Part shown: positions 1 through 6,960 of the stretch, piece after piece
Position numbering within the stretch: the stretch's first letter is position 1
Layout: each line of letters opens with the position of its first letter
Assembly (NCBI GenBank): GCA_021789755.1
Contig: JAJYJD010000039.1
Span: forward strand, 1-17,867
DNA length: 17,867 nucleotides
Direction of reading: 5' to 3'
DNA from: Bacteroidota bacterium
Lineage (GTDB): Bacteria > Bacteroidota > Ignavibacteria > Kryptoniales > JAKASW01
Notes under the pieces: generated by a model
Database searches by the model: none
Told to the model about the DNA's origin: nothing
Seen by the model: the letters and a program-made list of their open reading frames with translations, nothing else
Translations under genes and position numbers: made by a program

Positions 1-477
1 CTTCACAATATCGGGATTCCATGTGCTGGCCTCAGCGAGCGGAATGGGAAAAACCGTGGAGAAACCGTGAACCACATCCAGACCGAAAAGGATTGGGATA
101 CCTAGCCGGGATCCAGTGACGGCCGCCTTTTGCAGTTTATCGATCAGTTCAGGCGACGTCACATTCAAAAATGACCCGACCAAACCTTTCCCGGCAAGTT
201 GTTCCTCATCGCTTCCGCCTGAATTGTATTGACACATCTGACCGACTTTTTCCGACAACGTCATCCGGCTCAGGAGGTCGTCGACCCGCTTGCTGACAGG
301 CAGTTTCTGATCCAGGTAAGCTTTATAGTCTGCATTTGACTGCGGCCCCCCATTTACAGAAAATGCGCGAGTTGGATGAACGACGCTGCCCGGAACCGAA
401 GCGAGCAGGAAGATTAGTACAAAACGAAGCACACGTTTTGCCGAACGCGCTCGAAAGACGCTGCTGTCAAAATCCAT
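1..477 (-). CDS. bglX: Secreted GH3 beta-glucosidase (BglX-like), N-terminal part
   Basis: Partial gene: an ATG at 477 opens 159 codons that run off the window at base 1. A GAGG ribosome site lies about 5 bases before the ATG. Residues 1-38 are basic (RARSAKR) and then hydrophobic (VLRFVLIFLLASV), as in a signal peptide, so the enzyme should be exported to the periplasm or outer surface. The mature part matches the start of the glycoside hydrolase family 3 (alpha/beta)8 domain: RVDDLLSRMTLSEKVGQM at 64-81, then GLDVVHG (132-138) and TVFPIPLAEA (141-150). Family members remove terminal beta-D-glucose from oligosaccharides. The catalytic Asp and the C-terminal domains lie outside the window, so substrate specificity cannot be judged. 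The gene stands alone here, 279 bases downstream of the merR stop. Family assignment is secure; the bglX name is by resemblance. Confidence 0.9.
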   Translation of the reverse strand, partial: MDFDSSVFRARSAKRVLRFVLIFLLASVPGSVVHPTRAFSVNGGPQSNADYKAYLDQKLPVSKRVDDLLSRMTLSEKVGQMCQYNSGGSDEEQLAGKGLVGSFLNVTSPELIDKLQKAAVTGSRLGIPILFGLDVVHGFSTVFPIPLAEASTWNPDIVK

Positions 478-592
478 TTCAACCTCAATTATTTCTTGTG
501 ACCGCCTGATGATTATTCTCCAAATTCAGCCAGCCCGTGCTGATTTGGATTTAGAAAACTAAAGAAAATACCTCAATCAGGCAACACGGTTG

Positions 593-630
593 GTCATCCC
601 ACCCCACCTTTCCAAGCAGACGGGGATGAC
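593..630. repeat. Inverted repeat GTCATCCC / GGGATGAC
   Basis: Two perfect 8-base arms, GTCATCCC (593-600) and GGGATGAC (623-630), are separated by 22 bases in the gap between merR and the GH3 gene. There is no following T-run, so it is not a typical intrinsic terminator. GTCATCCC-type palindromes are common as dispersed intergenic repeats in many bacteria; whether this one is repeated elsewhere cannot be seen here. The rest of 478-756 shows nothing convincing. Confidence 0.35.
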
Positions 631-756
631 TCGTGCCGGTATTATCGGCTTGAAGAGGTTGAGGTTTCAGGTCGGTCCCCCTTATGATTGGCAATCACCT
701 CGCGCCGGTGGCGACCGGAATGGCCGTGCAACATGGGCTGATTGAGCGTTTACGCG

Positions 757-1191
757 TTATCCTTTAGAGTACACCAATTCGGTCAGAAGGACTTTCATGT
801 TTTCGCAGTGGGTCACATTCCTGTAGACCACACACGTACGGCAATCAGCGGTGAAGCAATCAAACTTAGTTCCGTTCAGCAGCCAGCATGGTGTGGCATC
901 GTTGGTGTAGGCAGGGCATTTCGCTCGTTCGACCGTCGGGCACTTCCGCATTTCCCAGCATGGTACGATAGCCACCATCCTCTTGATCGCTTCAAGAGTC
1001 ATCCCCTTATGAGTGATCATGTCGCGTATGCAGCCGAGCCAGAAAAGGTCGTCTTCTGAAAAGAGCCGGTGCTTGCCGATAGTCCGCACCGGCAGAACCA
1101 CTCCGGCCGCCTCATACTTCCGCACCGTGGAGACGGCAACGCCAAGCTTCTTTGCCACGTCCCCTATCTTCATTAGTTTGCCCGCTATCAT
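757..1191 (-). CDS. MerR-family regulator with cysteine-rich two-CW tail
   Basis: 144 aa from the ATG at 1191, chosen because an AGGAG ribosome site sits 8 bases upstream; the longer open frame would run into the CoA-transferase gene. Residues 7-50 form a MerR winged helix-turn-helix: MKIGDVAKKLGVAVSTVRKYE, then GVVLPVR and HRLFSEDDL. A short helix (LEAIKRMV) leads into a cysteine-rich tail: PCWEMRKC (77-84), CPAY (92-95), PCW (101-103), C112, C117, C120, C129. The paired Cys-Trp and CPAY pattern resembles the 'two-CW' domain found at the end of some bacterial sensor proteins, probably a metal- or redox-binding fold. It is the last gene of the nfn operon, 58 bases after the CoA-transferase, so it may control that operon in response to a redox or metal signal. 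That role is inference; the DNA-binding assignment is firm. Confidence 0.88.
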   Translation of the reverse strand: MIAGKLMKIGDVAKKLGVAVSTVRKYEAAGVVLPVRTIGKHRLFSEDDLFWLGCIRDMITHKGMTLEAIKRMVAIVPCWEMRKCPTVERAKCPAYTNDATPCWLLNGTKFDCFTADCRTCVVYRNVTHCENMKVLLTELVYSKG

Positions 1192-1249
1192 AGCGTTCTC
1201 CTGTCTGCAAATCCGATTCAACGAATCAAATTTGCTAAACCTGATGATG

Positions 1250-2563
1250 TTATATCCAGCACCTTTTCCTGGCCGACTGTGCAAGTTCGTCGCGGAATTT
1301 CGGGTGCGCAATACCTATCAGCAGCCTGACCCTTTCACTGATCGCCTTCCCATGCAGGTTCACCACTCCGAACTCGGTCGCCACATAATGGACGTCACCG
1401 CGCGACGTCGTCACGCCGGCGCCCTCTGCAAGATGATTGGATATTCGAGATACTGTTCCACCTCTTGCCGTGGAAGGGAGCGCCACAATCGGCTTCCCGC
1501 CTTCCGACCTCGCCGCACCTCTTATGAAATCCACCTGACCGCCGAATCCACTATAGAAATTGTAGCCGATGGAGTCAGCGCAAACCTGGCCGGTCAGATC
1601 GATCTGCAGAGCAGAGTTTATCGCGATCATTTTTCTGTTCTGGCTGATTATGAACGGGTCGTTCACATACTGGGAGGGATGGAATTCAGCGATCGGGTTA
1701 TTGTGTATGAAATCGAACAGTTTCCTGCTTCCCAGGACGAAGCTCGCCACAATTTTCCCGGGATGCAGCGTCTTCTTCTCGTTCGTGACCACCCCGCTTT
1801 CGACAAGCTTTATCATGCCGTCAGAAAACATCTCCGAGTGGATGCCGAGATCTTTCTTCCCTTCAAGCGACATCAGGACTGCATCGGGTATTCTTCCGAT
1901 GCCGAGTTGAAGCGTAGACCCGTTTTCTATCAGCTCCGAAATATTCCCGCCGATCTTCCTGAAGACTTCGAGTTCCTCTTCGGACGTATCCGGTTCCACC
2001 TGTGGAAGCTCCATGATAGGTACATCGCTCTCGACGATCTTGTGAATCTTGCTTATGTGGATGAAGCTGTCGCCGAGCGTCCGCGGCATGTTGGGATTCA
2101 CCTGCGCGATAACTGTTCTTGCCACTTCGGTCGCCGCCTTCGTGGTCTCGATCCCGACCCCGAAGCTGCAAAACCCGTGCTCGTCCGGCGGTGACACGTG
2201 TATGAGAGCAACATCGAGCTTCAACTGCCCGCTATAGAAAAGTCCCGGGATGTCGGAAAGAAAGACAGGCACAAAATCGGCCTGACCTTTGTTTACAGCT
2301 TCGCGGGTATTCTTCCCTATGAAGAGTGCCGTATGGTGGAAATGCTTTTCCATGCCGGGCTGGACATATGCGGCCTTGCCGAGGGAGAGGATGTGCAGGA
2401 CCTCGCACTTCTCAAGATCGTCCGAACGCCTGACCATCGCGTCGACGAGTACCTCGGGAACGGCGCAGCCCGGATGAATATACACTCTATCGCGGGATTG
2501 TATGGCTTTCGCCGCCTCGTCCGCCGATACGACTTTGCTCCTGTACGTCTCAATCCAGGCCAT
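1250..2563 (-). CDS. Acetyl-CoA hydrolase/transferase family protein (4-hydroxybutyrate CoA-transferase-like)
   Basis: 437 aa, full length for the class I CoA-transferases related to 4-hydroxybutyrate CoA-transferase and acetyl-CoA hydrolase. Such enzymes move CoA between acetyl-CoA and another short carboxylic acid through a glutamyl-CoA intermediate. The catalytic glutamate is expected in GIHSEMFSDG (240-249), giving E244. Other family signatures are HVSPPDEHGFCSFG (122-135), GIGRIPDAVL (221-230), the GFGGQVDF glycine loop (339-346) and the C-terminal EFGVVNLHGKAISERVRLLI stretch (397-416). No signal peptide, so cytoplasmic. Its ATG lies 2 bases after the stop of the alanine-dehydrogenase-like gene with no clear ribosome site, so translation is probably coupled. 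Exact acyl substrate cannot be read from sequence; acetate, butyrate, 4-hydroxybutyrate and propionate remain possible. Confidence 0.9.
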   Translation of the reverse strand: MAWIETYRSKVVSADEAAKAIQSRDRVYIHPGCAVPEVLVDAMVRRSDDLEKCEVLHILSLGKAAYVQPGMEKHFHHTALFIGKNTREAVNKGQADFVPVFLSDIPGLFYSGQLKLDVALIHVSPPDEHGFCSFGVGIETTKAATEVARTVIAQVNPNMPRTLGDSFIHISKIHKIVESDVPIMELPQVEPDTSEEELEVFRKIGGNISELIENGSTLQLGIGRIPDAVLMSLEGKKDLGIHSEMFSDGMIKLVESGVVTNEKKTLHPGKIVASFVLGSRKLFDFIHNNPIAEFHPSQYVNDPFIISQNRKMIAINSALQIDLTGQVCADSIGYNFYSGFGGQVDFIRGAARSEGGKPIVALPSTARGGTVSRISNHLAEGAGVTTSRGDVHYVATEFGVVNLHGKAISERVRLLIGIAHPKFRDELAQSARKRCWI

Positions 2564-2565
2564 AT

Positions 2566-3681
2566 TTATAGCAGACTTTCGATAAGAAGGTACTCCTTGC
2601 CGAAGAGTGTTTTTGCCATTTCCTGTGTGCAGTGACCTTCGAAACTGCAGACGCCTTTGGCAAGGCCCTTGTTTTCTCTGAACGCCTGCGGCGCACCTTT
2701 CTCCGCAATTTCAATCACGTACGGCAGAATCGTGTTCGTGAGGGCGTAAGTCGCAGTCCGGGCGACGGTCGCCGTTATGTTCGGAACACAATAATGGATG
2801 ACATCATGGTAAACGAAGGAAGGGCTCTGTAGAGTCGTCGGCCGGCTTGTTTCGATGCAGCCGCCCTGGTCAATGGAGACATCTATCACGACAGCACCCG
2901 GCTTCATAGACCTCACCATCTCCTCCGTGACAACGTGCGGTGCGCGTTCACCTCTTATGAAGACACATCCTATCAGAACGTCCGCATAAGCGGCGCTCTT
3001 CCTTATAGTGATAGGCGTAGCGAGAGCGGTGGTCACTCTCTTGAGGAGGAGCCTGTCGACGTTGCGCAGGCGCCCAAGATCTGTGTCGAGAACGATGACC
3101 TGGGCACCGAGCCCGGCGGCAGTCCTCGCCGCCTCGGTCCCGACAATGCCCGCACCGATTATCACGACGGCCGCAGGCGCAACACCGGCAATTCCACCGA
3201 GAATAATTCCGCGCCCGCGATCGTCCGTCTCCAGAAGCCGCGCCGCAATGAAGACCGAGATCTGGCCGGCTATTTCGCTCATGGAGTGAATCACCGGGCG
3301 GTCGCCGTCCTCCGTCTCCACAAGTTCATATCCCACGGTCGTAATCTTCTTACGGGTTATTTCCTCGACGAATTGCTGACGTGCCACGGGTAGATTCAGG
3401 AAGCTGAAAGAAGTCTGACCGGATTCCATCAAGTGTATCTCTTCAAGTGTCGGAGGCTCCACGGCACAGATGAGTTCGCACCTTCGATAGACTTCCTCTT
3501 TCGAGTATACTACCGTCGCCCCCGCGTTCCTGTACGATTCGTCCGAAAACCTCGTAGCCTTTCCTGCCTGTGACTCAAAGAAAAGCGCGTGCCCGAGATT
3601 GGTCAGGGTCGCCACGGCCGACGGGGTGAGCGACACCCTGTTTTCATTCTTCAGGGACTCATTTGGGATACCGATGTTCAT
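2566..3681 (-). CDS. Alanine dehydrogenase/PNT-family protein with altered catalytic residues
   Basis: 371 aa, the usual length of alanine dehydrogenase. The N-terminal fold matches well: GIPNESLKNENRVSLTP with R15, the substrate-contacting Arg of the family. The NAD site is VVIIGAGIVGTEAARTAAG (172-190) followed by an acidic D199, which favours NAD. DVSIDQGGC (267-275) keeps the active-site Asp (D271). Two other catalytic positions differ. The usual KVKEP segment is AVEPP (73-77), so the conserved Lys is gone, and the usual YLHLA His is Asn in FLNLP (N96). NMPG before VARTxT is NITA (301-304). The protein may therefore bind NAD and a ligand without acting as an ordinary alanine dehydrogenase, or use another substrate. 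ATG at 3681 has GAGG 7 bases upstream. It sits between nfnB and the CoA-transferase in a tight operon. Confidence 0.85.
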   Translation of the reverse strand: MNIGIPNESLKNENRVSLTPSAVATLTNLGHALFFESQAGKATRFSDESYRNAGATVVYSKEEVYRRCELICAVEPPTLEEIHLMESGQTSFSFLNLPVARQQFVEEITRKKITTVGYELVETEDGDRPVIHSMSEIAGQISVFIAARLLETDDRGRGIILGGIAGVAPAAVVIIGAGIVGTEAARTAAGLGAQVIVLDTDLGRLRNVDRLLLKRVTTALATPITIRKSAAYADVLIGCVFIRGERAPHVVTEEMVRSMKPGAVVIDVSIDQGGCIETSRPTTLQSPSFVYHDVIHYCVPNITATVARTATYALTNTILPYVIEIAEKGAPQAFRENKGLAKGVCSFEGHCTQEMAKTLFGKEYLLIESLL

Positions 3682-3773
3682 CTTTCAACCTCAAAAGTCG
3701 ATACTCAAACCTCAAAACTTATGCGGGAGCACCGATCTCTTTGACTTTCGGCTTTTCATCTTTGACTTTGAGG
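3682..3773. repeat. Low-complexity CTCAAA / TTTGACTTT tract in the nfnB tail and nfnB-ald spacer
   Basis: The spacer 3682-3718 holds three CTCAAA words (CTCAAAAGT, CTCAAAC, CTCAAAACTT). The adjoining end of nfnB, 3739-3773 on the plus strand, reads CTTTGACTTT twice with CGGCTTTTCAT between. In protein this becomes a KVKDEKPKVKE tail. The words resemble a second tract beside ssrA (14326-14371). It looks like a degenerate repeat rather than conserved coding sequence. Confidence 0.4.
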
Positions 3774-5173
3774 TAATCGTGAATTGCCGCGGCCGATCGC
3801 TGACCGTCTTCCATCGCGAGGATGACCGTAGCGCCGCCGCGTGACAGATCACCGCCGGCGAATACGCCTTCACGGCTTGTCCGGCACTTCTCATCGACGA
3901 CCACCGTACCGCGCCTGGACATATCCAGACCCGGGGTTGTCGCCTGCAATATCGGGTTCGGCCGCTGTCCGATCGCAAGTATGACGGTATCGACATCCAT
4001 GATGTAATTAGAACCGGGGATGACGACAGGTTTTCTCCTTCCGGACTCGTCCGGTTCGCCGAGCTGCATCTTGACGCATTCCATGCCTTTGACCCATTTG
4101 TTGTCTCCGGCAATTATGCGTACCGGGTTTGTAAGGACATGAAACTCAACGCCCTCTTCTTCGGCATGCAGGACTTCCTCTTCGCGCGCGGGCATCTCTT
4201 GCCGGCCACGACGGTATACCAGGTACGCCTTCTCGGTCCCAAGACGGTTTGCCGTCCGGACGGCGTCCATCGCGGTGTTGCCGCCTCCGATCACTGCGAT
4301 CCTTCTGCCGATCTTAACGGGCGTGTCGAATTCGGGAAACTTATAACCGTTCATGAAATTCACCCGCGTGAGGAATTCGCTCGCCGAGAACACACCCGGA
4401 AGATTCTCGCCCGGGATACCGAGGAAGGTCGGAGTGCCGGCCCCCGTCCCGAGAAAAACCGCATTAAAACCCATTTCGTCCATCAGCTCGTCGACCGTGG
4501 CCGTCCTGCCGATGACGAAGTTGGTTATTATTTTCACGCCGAGATTCTTCACATTCTCGATCTCCGAATCGAGAATCGATTTCGGCAGCCGAAATTCCGG
4601 GATGCCGTATCTCAAAACGCCGCCTGCGGCATGAAGTGCTTCGAAGATCGTCACGTTGTACCCGAGCTTCGCCAGTTCCGCCGCACACGTCAGGCCTGCC
4701 GGTCCGGATCCGACGATCGCTACATTCTCTTTCCTCTTCTCGTCGACGGCGAAACCGTTAAACGAGCTGTGCATCCTCTCATAATCGGCCACGAATCTTT
4801 CAAGCTTACCTATCGCGACCGGCTGGTGTTTCCTGCCGATGGGACAAACGGCTTCGCACTGTGTTTCCTGCGGGCAGACTCTTCCGGTAATTGCAGGCAG
4901 GTAGTTCTTCTCCTTGATTTTCTTCGCCGCCCCGAGGTAGTCCTTTTCAACGATCAGCTTGATGAAACCGGGGATGTCGATGCCGACAGGACAACCCGCC
5001 ACGCAAAACGGCTCCTTGCAATCGATGCAGCGGAGCATTTCCTGCGACACAAGGCTTTCGTCGAAGCCGAATGAAACCTCCTCGAAATTGTGCTTGCGAA
5101 CCTCTGCTTCCTGGTCGATGGGAACCTGTCTCGGTATTTTCATTCTCTCGGAGGGTTTCAGTGTATTAGGCAT
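3719..5173 (-). CDS. nfnB: NfnB: large subunit of NADH-dependent ferredoxin:NADP+ oxidoreductase
   Basis: 484 aa, related to the small subunit of glutamate synthase. With NfnA it forms the cytoplasmic electron-bifurcating transhydrogenase coupling NADPH oxidation to reduction of NAD+ and ferredoxin, reversibly. The N-terminal domain carries cluster-binding cysteines C49, C52, C57, C61 (CIDCKEPFCVAGCP) and C100, C106, C110 (CPQETQCEAVCP). Two dinucleotide sites follow: VAIVGSGPAGLTCA (from about 151) for FAD and IAVIGGGNTAMDAV for NADPH. The FAGGD motif near the C-terminus closes the FAD site. I chose ATG 5173 because AGGAGG lies 6 bases upstream and it overlaps the nfnA stop (ATGCCTAA), typical of coupled subunits; an upstream in-frame start would extend it by 11 residues. 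The last 17 residues, KVKDEKPKVKE..., extend past the usual end and coincide with a low-complexity DNA tract. A lone GltD-like oxidoreductase is unlikely, as nfnA is adjacent. Confidence 0.93.
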   Translation of the reverse strand: MPNTLKPSERMKIPRQVPIDQEAEVRKHNFEEVSFGFDESLVSQEMLRCIDCKEPFCVAGCPVGIDIPGFIKLIVEKDYLGAAKKIKEKNYLPAITGRVCPQETQCEAVCPIGRKHQPVAIGKLERFVADYERMHSSFNGFAVDEKRKENVAIVGSGPAGLTCAAELAKLGYNVTIFEALHAAGGVLRYGIPEFRLPKSILDSEIENVKNLGVKIITNFVIGRTATVDELMDEMGFNAVFLGTGAGTPTFLGIPGENLPGVFSASEFLTRVNFMNGYKFPEFDTPVKIGRRIAVIGGGNTAMDAVRTANRLGTEKAYLVYRRGRQEMPAREEEVLHAEEEGVEFHVLTNPVRIIAGDNKWVKGMECVKMQLGEPDESGRRKPVVIPGSNYIMDVDTVILAIGQRPNPILQATTPGLDMSRRGTVVVDEKCRTSREGVFAGGDLSRGGATVILAMEDGQRSAAAIHDYLKVKDEKPKVKEIGAPA

Positions 5174-6038
5174 TGGCCGCCTCCTTCGCTCCGGTCCTGC
5201 ATTCATGTCCCGCCGGCTCGCCGTTGAATCGCTCGAGCGACACCTTCTCGAGATCCATGTATGATCTGTTCCTCGTCATCAGCTCCTCGAAGTCGACCAG
5301 GTGCCCGTCGAACTCCGGGCCGTCGACGCACGCGAATTTCGTCTCGCCCCCGATCGATACACGGCAGGCGCCGCACATCCCGGTTCCGTCCATCATGATG
5401 GGGTTCAGGCTGACGAAAGTCTTGAGCCCGAGCGGCTTCGTAAAATCGGAAACGGCTTTCATCATTATGATCGGTCCGATTGCGTACACTCCCTGCACAC
5501 TCCCACTTTTTTTCAGAAAATTGCCCAGAGCGTTCGTTACAAGCCCCTTCATTCCATATGATCCGTCGTCGGTGGTTACGACAAACTCGTCCGAGATCTC
5601 CCGCAGCTCGTTTTCAAGAATCACGAGATCCTTTGTCCTTGCTCCCACGATCGTTACCAGCTTGTTGCCTGCGGCTTTAAGTGCTTTTGCGATCGGATAT
5701 ACTTCCGCCGTCCCGACTCCGCCTCCAATGCAGACCACGGTCCCGTAGTCGTGTATCGGGGTCGGGTTTCCCAGCGGGCCGGCAACGTCAAGGAGGAAGT
5801 CGCCCTTAACCTGAAGACTCAGGAGCTTGGTAGTCTTCCCTATGGTCTGGGCGATGATGGTTATTGTTCCTTCTCCGGGGTCCGAGTCGACGATCGTCAG
5901 CGGAATTCTTTCACCATGATCGTTGACCCTCAGGATGACAAAGTTTCCGGCTTTGTGTTTTCGGGCCACGTATGGTGCGCGGACGACGAACTTCGTTATA
6001 GATTGAGCAAGGATCTCCTTGCTTAGAATCTCAAACAT
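5166..6038 (-). CDS. nfnA: NfnA: small FAD/[2Fe-2S] subunit of NADH-dependent ferredoxin:NADP+ oxidoreductase
   Basis: 290 aa, the size of NfnA/sulfide dehydrogenase beta subunits. An N-terminal beta-barrel binds FAD (RIPLTIVDSD, 44-53). The NAD-binding domain follows with VVCIGGGVGTAEVYPIAKAL (101-120). The C-terminal [2Fe-2S] site is DGTGMCGACR with C222 and C225, then CVDGP with C237. D217 matches the Asp that, with three Cys, ligates this cluster in characterised NfnA. No membrane segment or signal, so it works in the cytoplasm as partner of NfnB. AAAGGA precedes the ATG at 6038. The gene begins 15 bases after a small ferredoxin and ends inside the nfnB start codon region. A dihydroorotate dehydrogenase electron-transfer subunit (PyrK) is the main look-alike, but no pyrD is present and NfnB is adjacent. 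Confidence 0.93.
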   Translation of the reverse strand: MFEILSKEILAQSITKFVVRAPYVARKHKAGNFVILRVNDHGERIPLTIVDSDPGEGTITIIAQTIGKTTKLLSLQVKGDFLLDVAGPLGNPTPIHDYGTVVCIGGGVGTAEVYPIAKALKAAGNKLVTIVGARTKDLVILENELREISDEFVVTTDDGSYGMKGLVTNALGNFLKKSGSVQGVYAIGPIIMMKAVSDFTKPLGLKTFVSLNPIMMDGTGMCGACRVSIGGETKFACVDGPEFDGHLVDFEELMTRNRSYMDLEKVSLERFNGEPAGHECRTGAKEAANA

Positions 6039-6053
6039 GAAAAAGTCCTTTCA

Positions 6054-6287
6054 TCAAATGGATTTGGCAGTCTCGCGTATTGCGTCGACTGTGCAGATAG
6101 AGGCCGCGTCTCTGAGAAGCAGAATTTCAGCTTCGGTGATCGGCTGGCGGGTGAGGAAGTATGAATAGGCATATTCCACACAATCGAAAAATTCGGGGGC
6201 GATGTTCTTGCACAACCCGCATCCGTTGCACTCCTCGGTGACGTAGAAATCAACGGCTTCCTGTTTCCTGGTCGAGACTTGCGGCAT
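6054..6287 (-). CDS. Small ferredoxin, one [4Fe-4S] cluster
   Basis: 77 aa from the ATG at 6287, picked over a longer frame because GGAGG lies 9 bases upstream. Cysteines C20, C23 and C26 (ECNGCGLC) and C65 (SICTVDAI) make a single [4Fe-4S] set; the usual CPxxAI at the fourth ligand is CTVDAI here. PEFFDCVE (31-38) matches the insert seen in single-cluster ferredoxins and adds an extra Cys, C36. It is the first gene of the operon, 15 bases ahead of nfnA. A low-potential ferredoxin is the natural partner of Nfn, so this is a good candidate for its electron donor or acceptor. That pairing is inferred from position. Confidence 0.87.
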   Translation of the reverse strand: MPQVSTRKQEAVDFYVTEECNGCGLCKNIAPEFFDCVEYAYSYFLTRQPITEAEILLLRDAASICTVDAIRETAKSI

Positions 6288-6530
6288 GGCTGTTTCCCTC
6301 CTTGAGCGAGGTTTATTCTCGAACTCCGACGGTGACGATATCACGCGATGTTGGGGGCGCTTTTGGCAGCCCTCGGCCAGTTTACGGCAACGTGCGTGCC
6401 GGGAAAGAGGCTTGAAAACCTGCTAATCTCAAGTGTAGTTTCACAAGAGAGGTCATTTTTCCGCAAAATTAGTGGCATGTTGCCATCGAACGGGAAGAAC
6501 CATGGCATAGGGCATTGAAGAGGGCCGGCA
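6288..6530. other. Upstream region of the ferredoxin-nfn operon
   Basis: Non-coding stretch between the divergent ferredoxin gene and the groESL control region. It must hold the minus-strand promoter of the nfn operon, but I see no convincing -35/-10 pair and no palindrome that would mark a MerR operator with confidence. No small gene or structured RNA was recognised. Confidence 0.4.
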
Positions 6531-6557
6531 TTAGCACTCCCATCGCTCGAGTGCTTG
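6531..6557. promoter_or_regulatory. CIRCE operator 1 (HrcA site)
   Basis: Left arm TTAGCACTC (6531-6539) is a perfect CIRCE half; a 9-base spacer and right arm GAGTGCTTG (6549-6557) follow, 7 of 9 matching the consensus GAGTGCTAA. CIRCE is the binding site of the heat-shock repressor HrcA. The right arm covers the start of the -35 hexamer of the groESL promoter. Confidence 0.9.
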
Positions 6558-6583
6558 ATTTTTTCTGGTTGGCTTGATATATT
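6555..6583 (+). promoter_or_regulatory. Sigma70-type promoter of groES-groEL
   Basis: TTGATT (6555-6560) and TATATT (6578-6583) are separated by exactly 17 bases, so transcription should begin near 6590, about 65 bases before groES. The -35 lies on the right arm of CIRCE 1 and the -10 shares two bases with the left arm of CIRCE 2, so bound HrcA would block RNA polymerase directly. Confidence 0.75.
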
Positions 6584-6608
6584 AGCACTCGCACGACATA
6601 AGTGCCAA
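6582..6608. promoter_or_regulatory. CIRCE operator 2 (HrcA site)
   Basis: A second copy: perfect left arm TTAGCACTC (6582-6590), 9-base spacer, right arm AAGTGCCAA (6600-6608) matching 7 of 9 consensus bases. It starts 51 bases after the first copy and overlaps the likely transcription start. Confidence 0.85.
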
Positions 6609-6656
6609 TAAGTTCAGATCCTTGACGGAATCAAATAAAAAAGGAGGACTAGTGAT

Positions 6657-6941
6657 ATGAAGATTAAGCCGTTGGCAGATCGAGTAGTAGTCAAGCCGCT
6701 TGAGGCGGATGAGAAGACCAAAGGCGGCCTTTTCGTTCCAGACACGGCAAAGGAGCGTCCCCAGCAGGGAGAGATAGTCGCCGTTGGGCCTGGAAGAGTG
6801 AGTGACGATGGCAAGAAGATCCCGATGGAAGTCAAAGTCGGGGACAGAATTTTGTACGGCAAGTATACCGGCACCGAGGTCACGTATGACGGCGTGGAAT
6901 ACCTCATTATGCGTGAAAGTGATATTTTTGCAATACTTTAA
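6657..6941 (+). CDS. groES: Co-chaperonin GroES (Hsp10)
   Basis: 94 aa, normal length for GroES. This heptameric lid caps the GroEL ring and closes the folding chamber in the cytoplasm. The chain starts MKIKPLADRVVVKPLEADE; the mobile-loop region KTKGGLFVPDTAKERPQQG follows at about 21-39, then GEIVAVGPG and the C-terminal strand KYTGTEVTYDGVEYLIMRE. GGAGG lies 9 bases before the ATG. groEL follows after 19 bases, and both genes are under the double CIRCE promoter, so heat-shock induction through HrcA is expected. No unusual features. Confidence 0.97.
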   Translation: MKIKPLADRVVVKPLEADEKTKGGLFVPDTAKERPQQGEIVAVGPGRVSDDGKKIPMEVKVGDRILYGKYTGTEVTYDGVEYLIMRESDIFAIL

Positions 6942-6960
6942 TTGAAAGGAGTTCTAAATA

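Noticed and set aside
685..768. Short plus-strand frame of 27 codons beginning at ATG 685
   Set aside because: It reads like plausible protein, but has no ribosome site and runs into the merR 3' end; too short to support as a gene or remnant.
1013..2194. 393-codon plus-strand frame opposite the CoA-transferase and merR
   Set aside because: Both sense genes have clear family motifs and ribosome sites; the antisense frame has neither.
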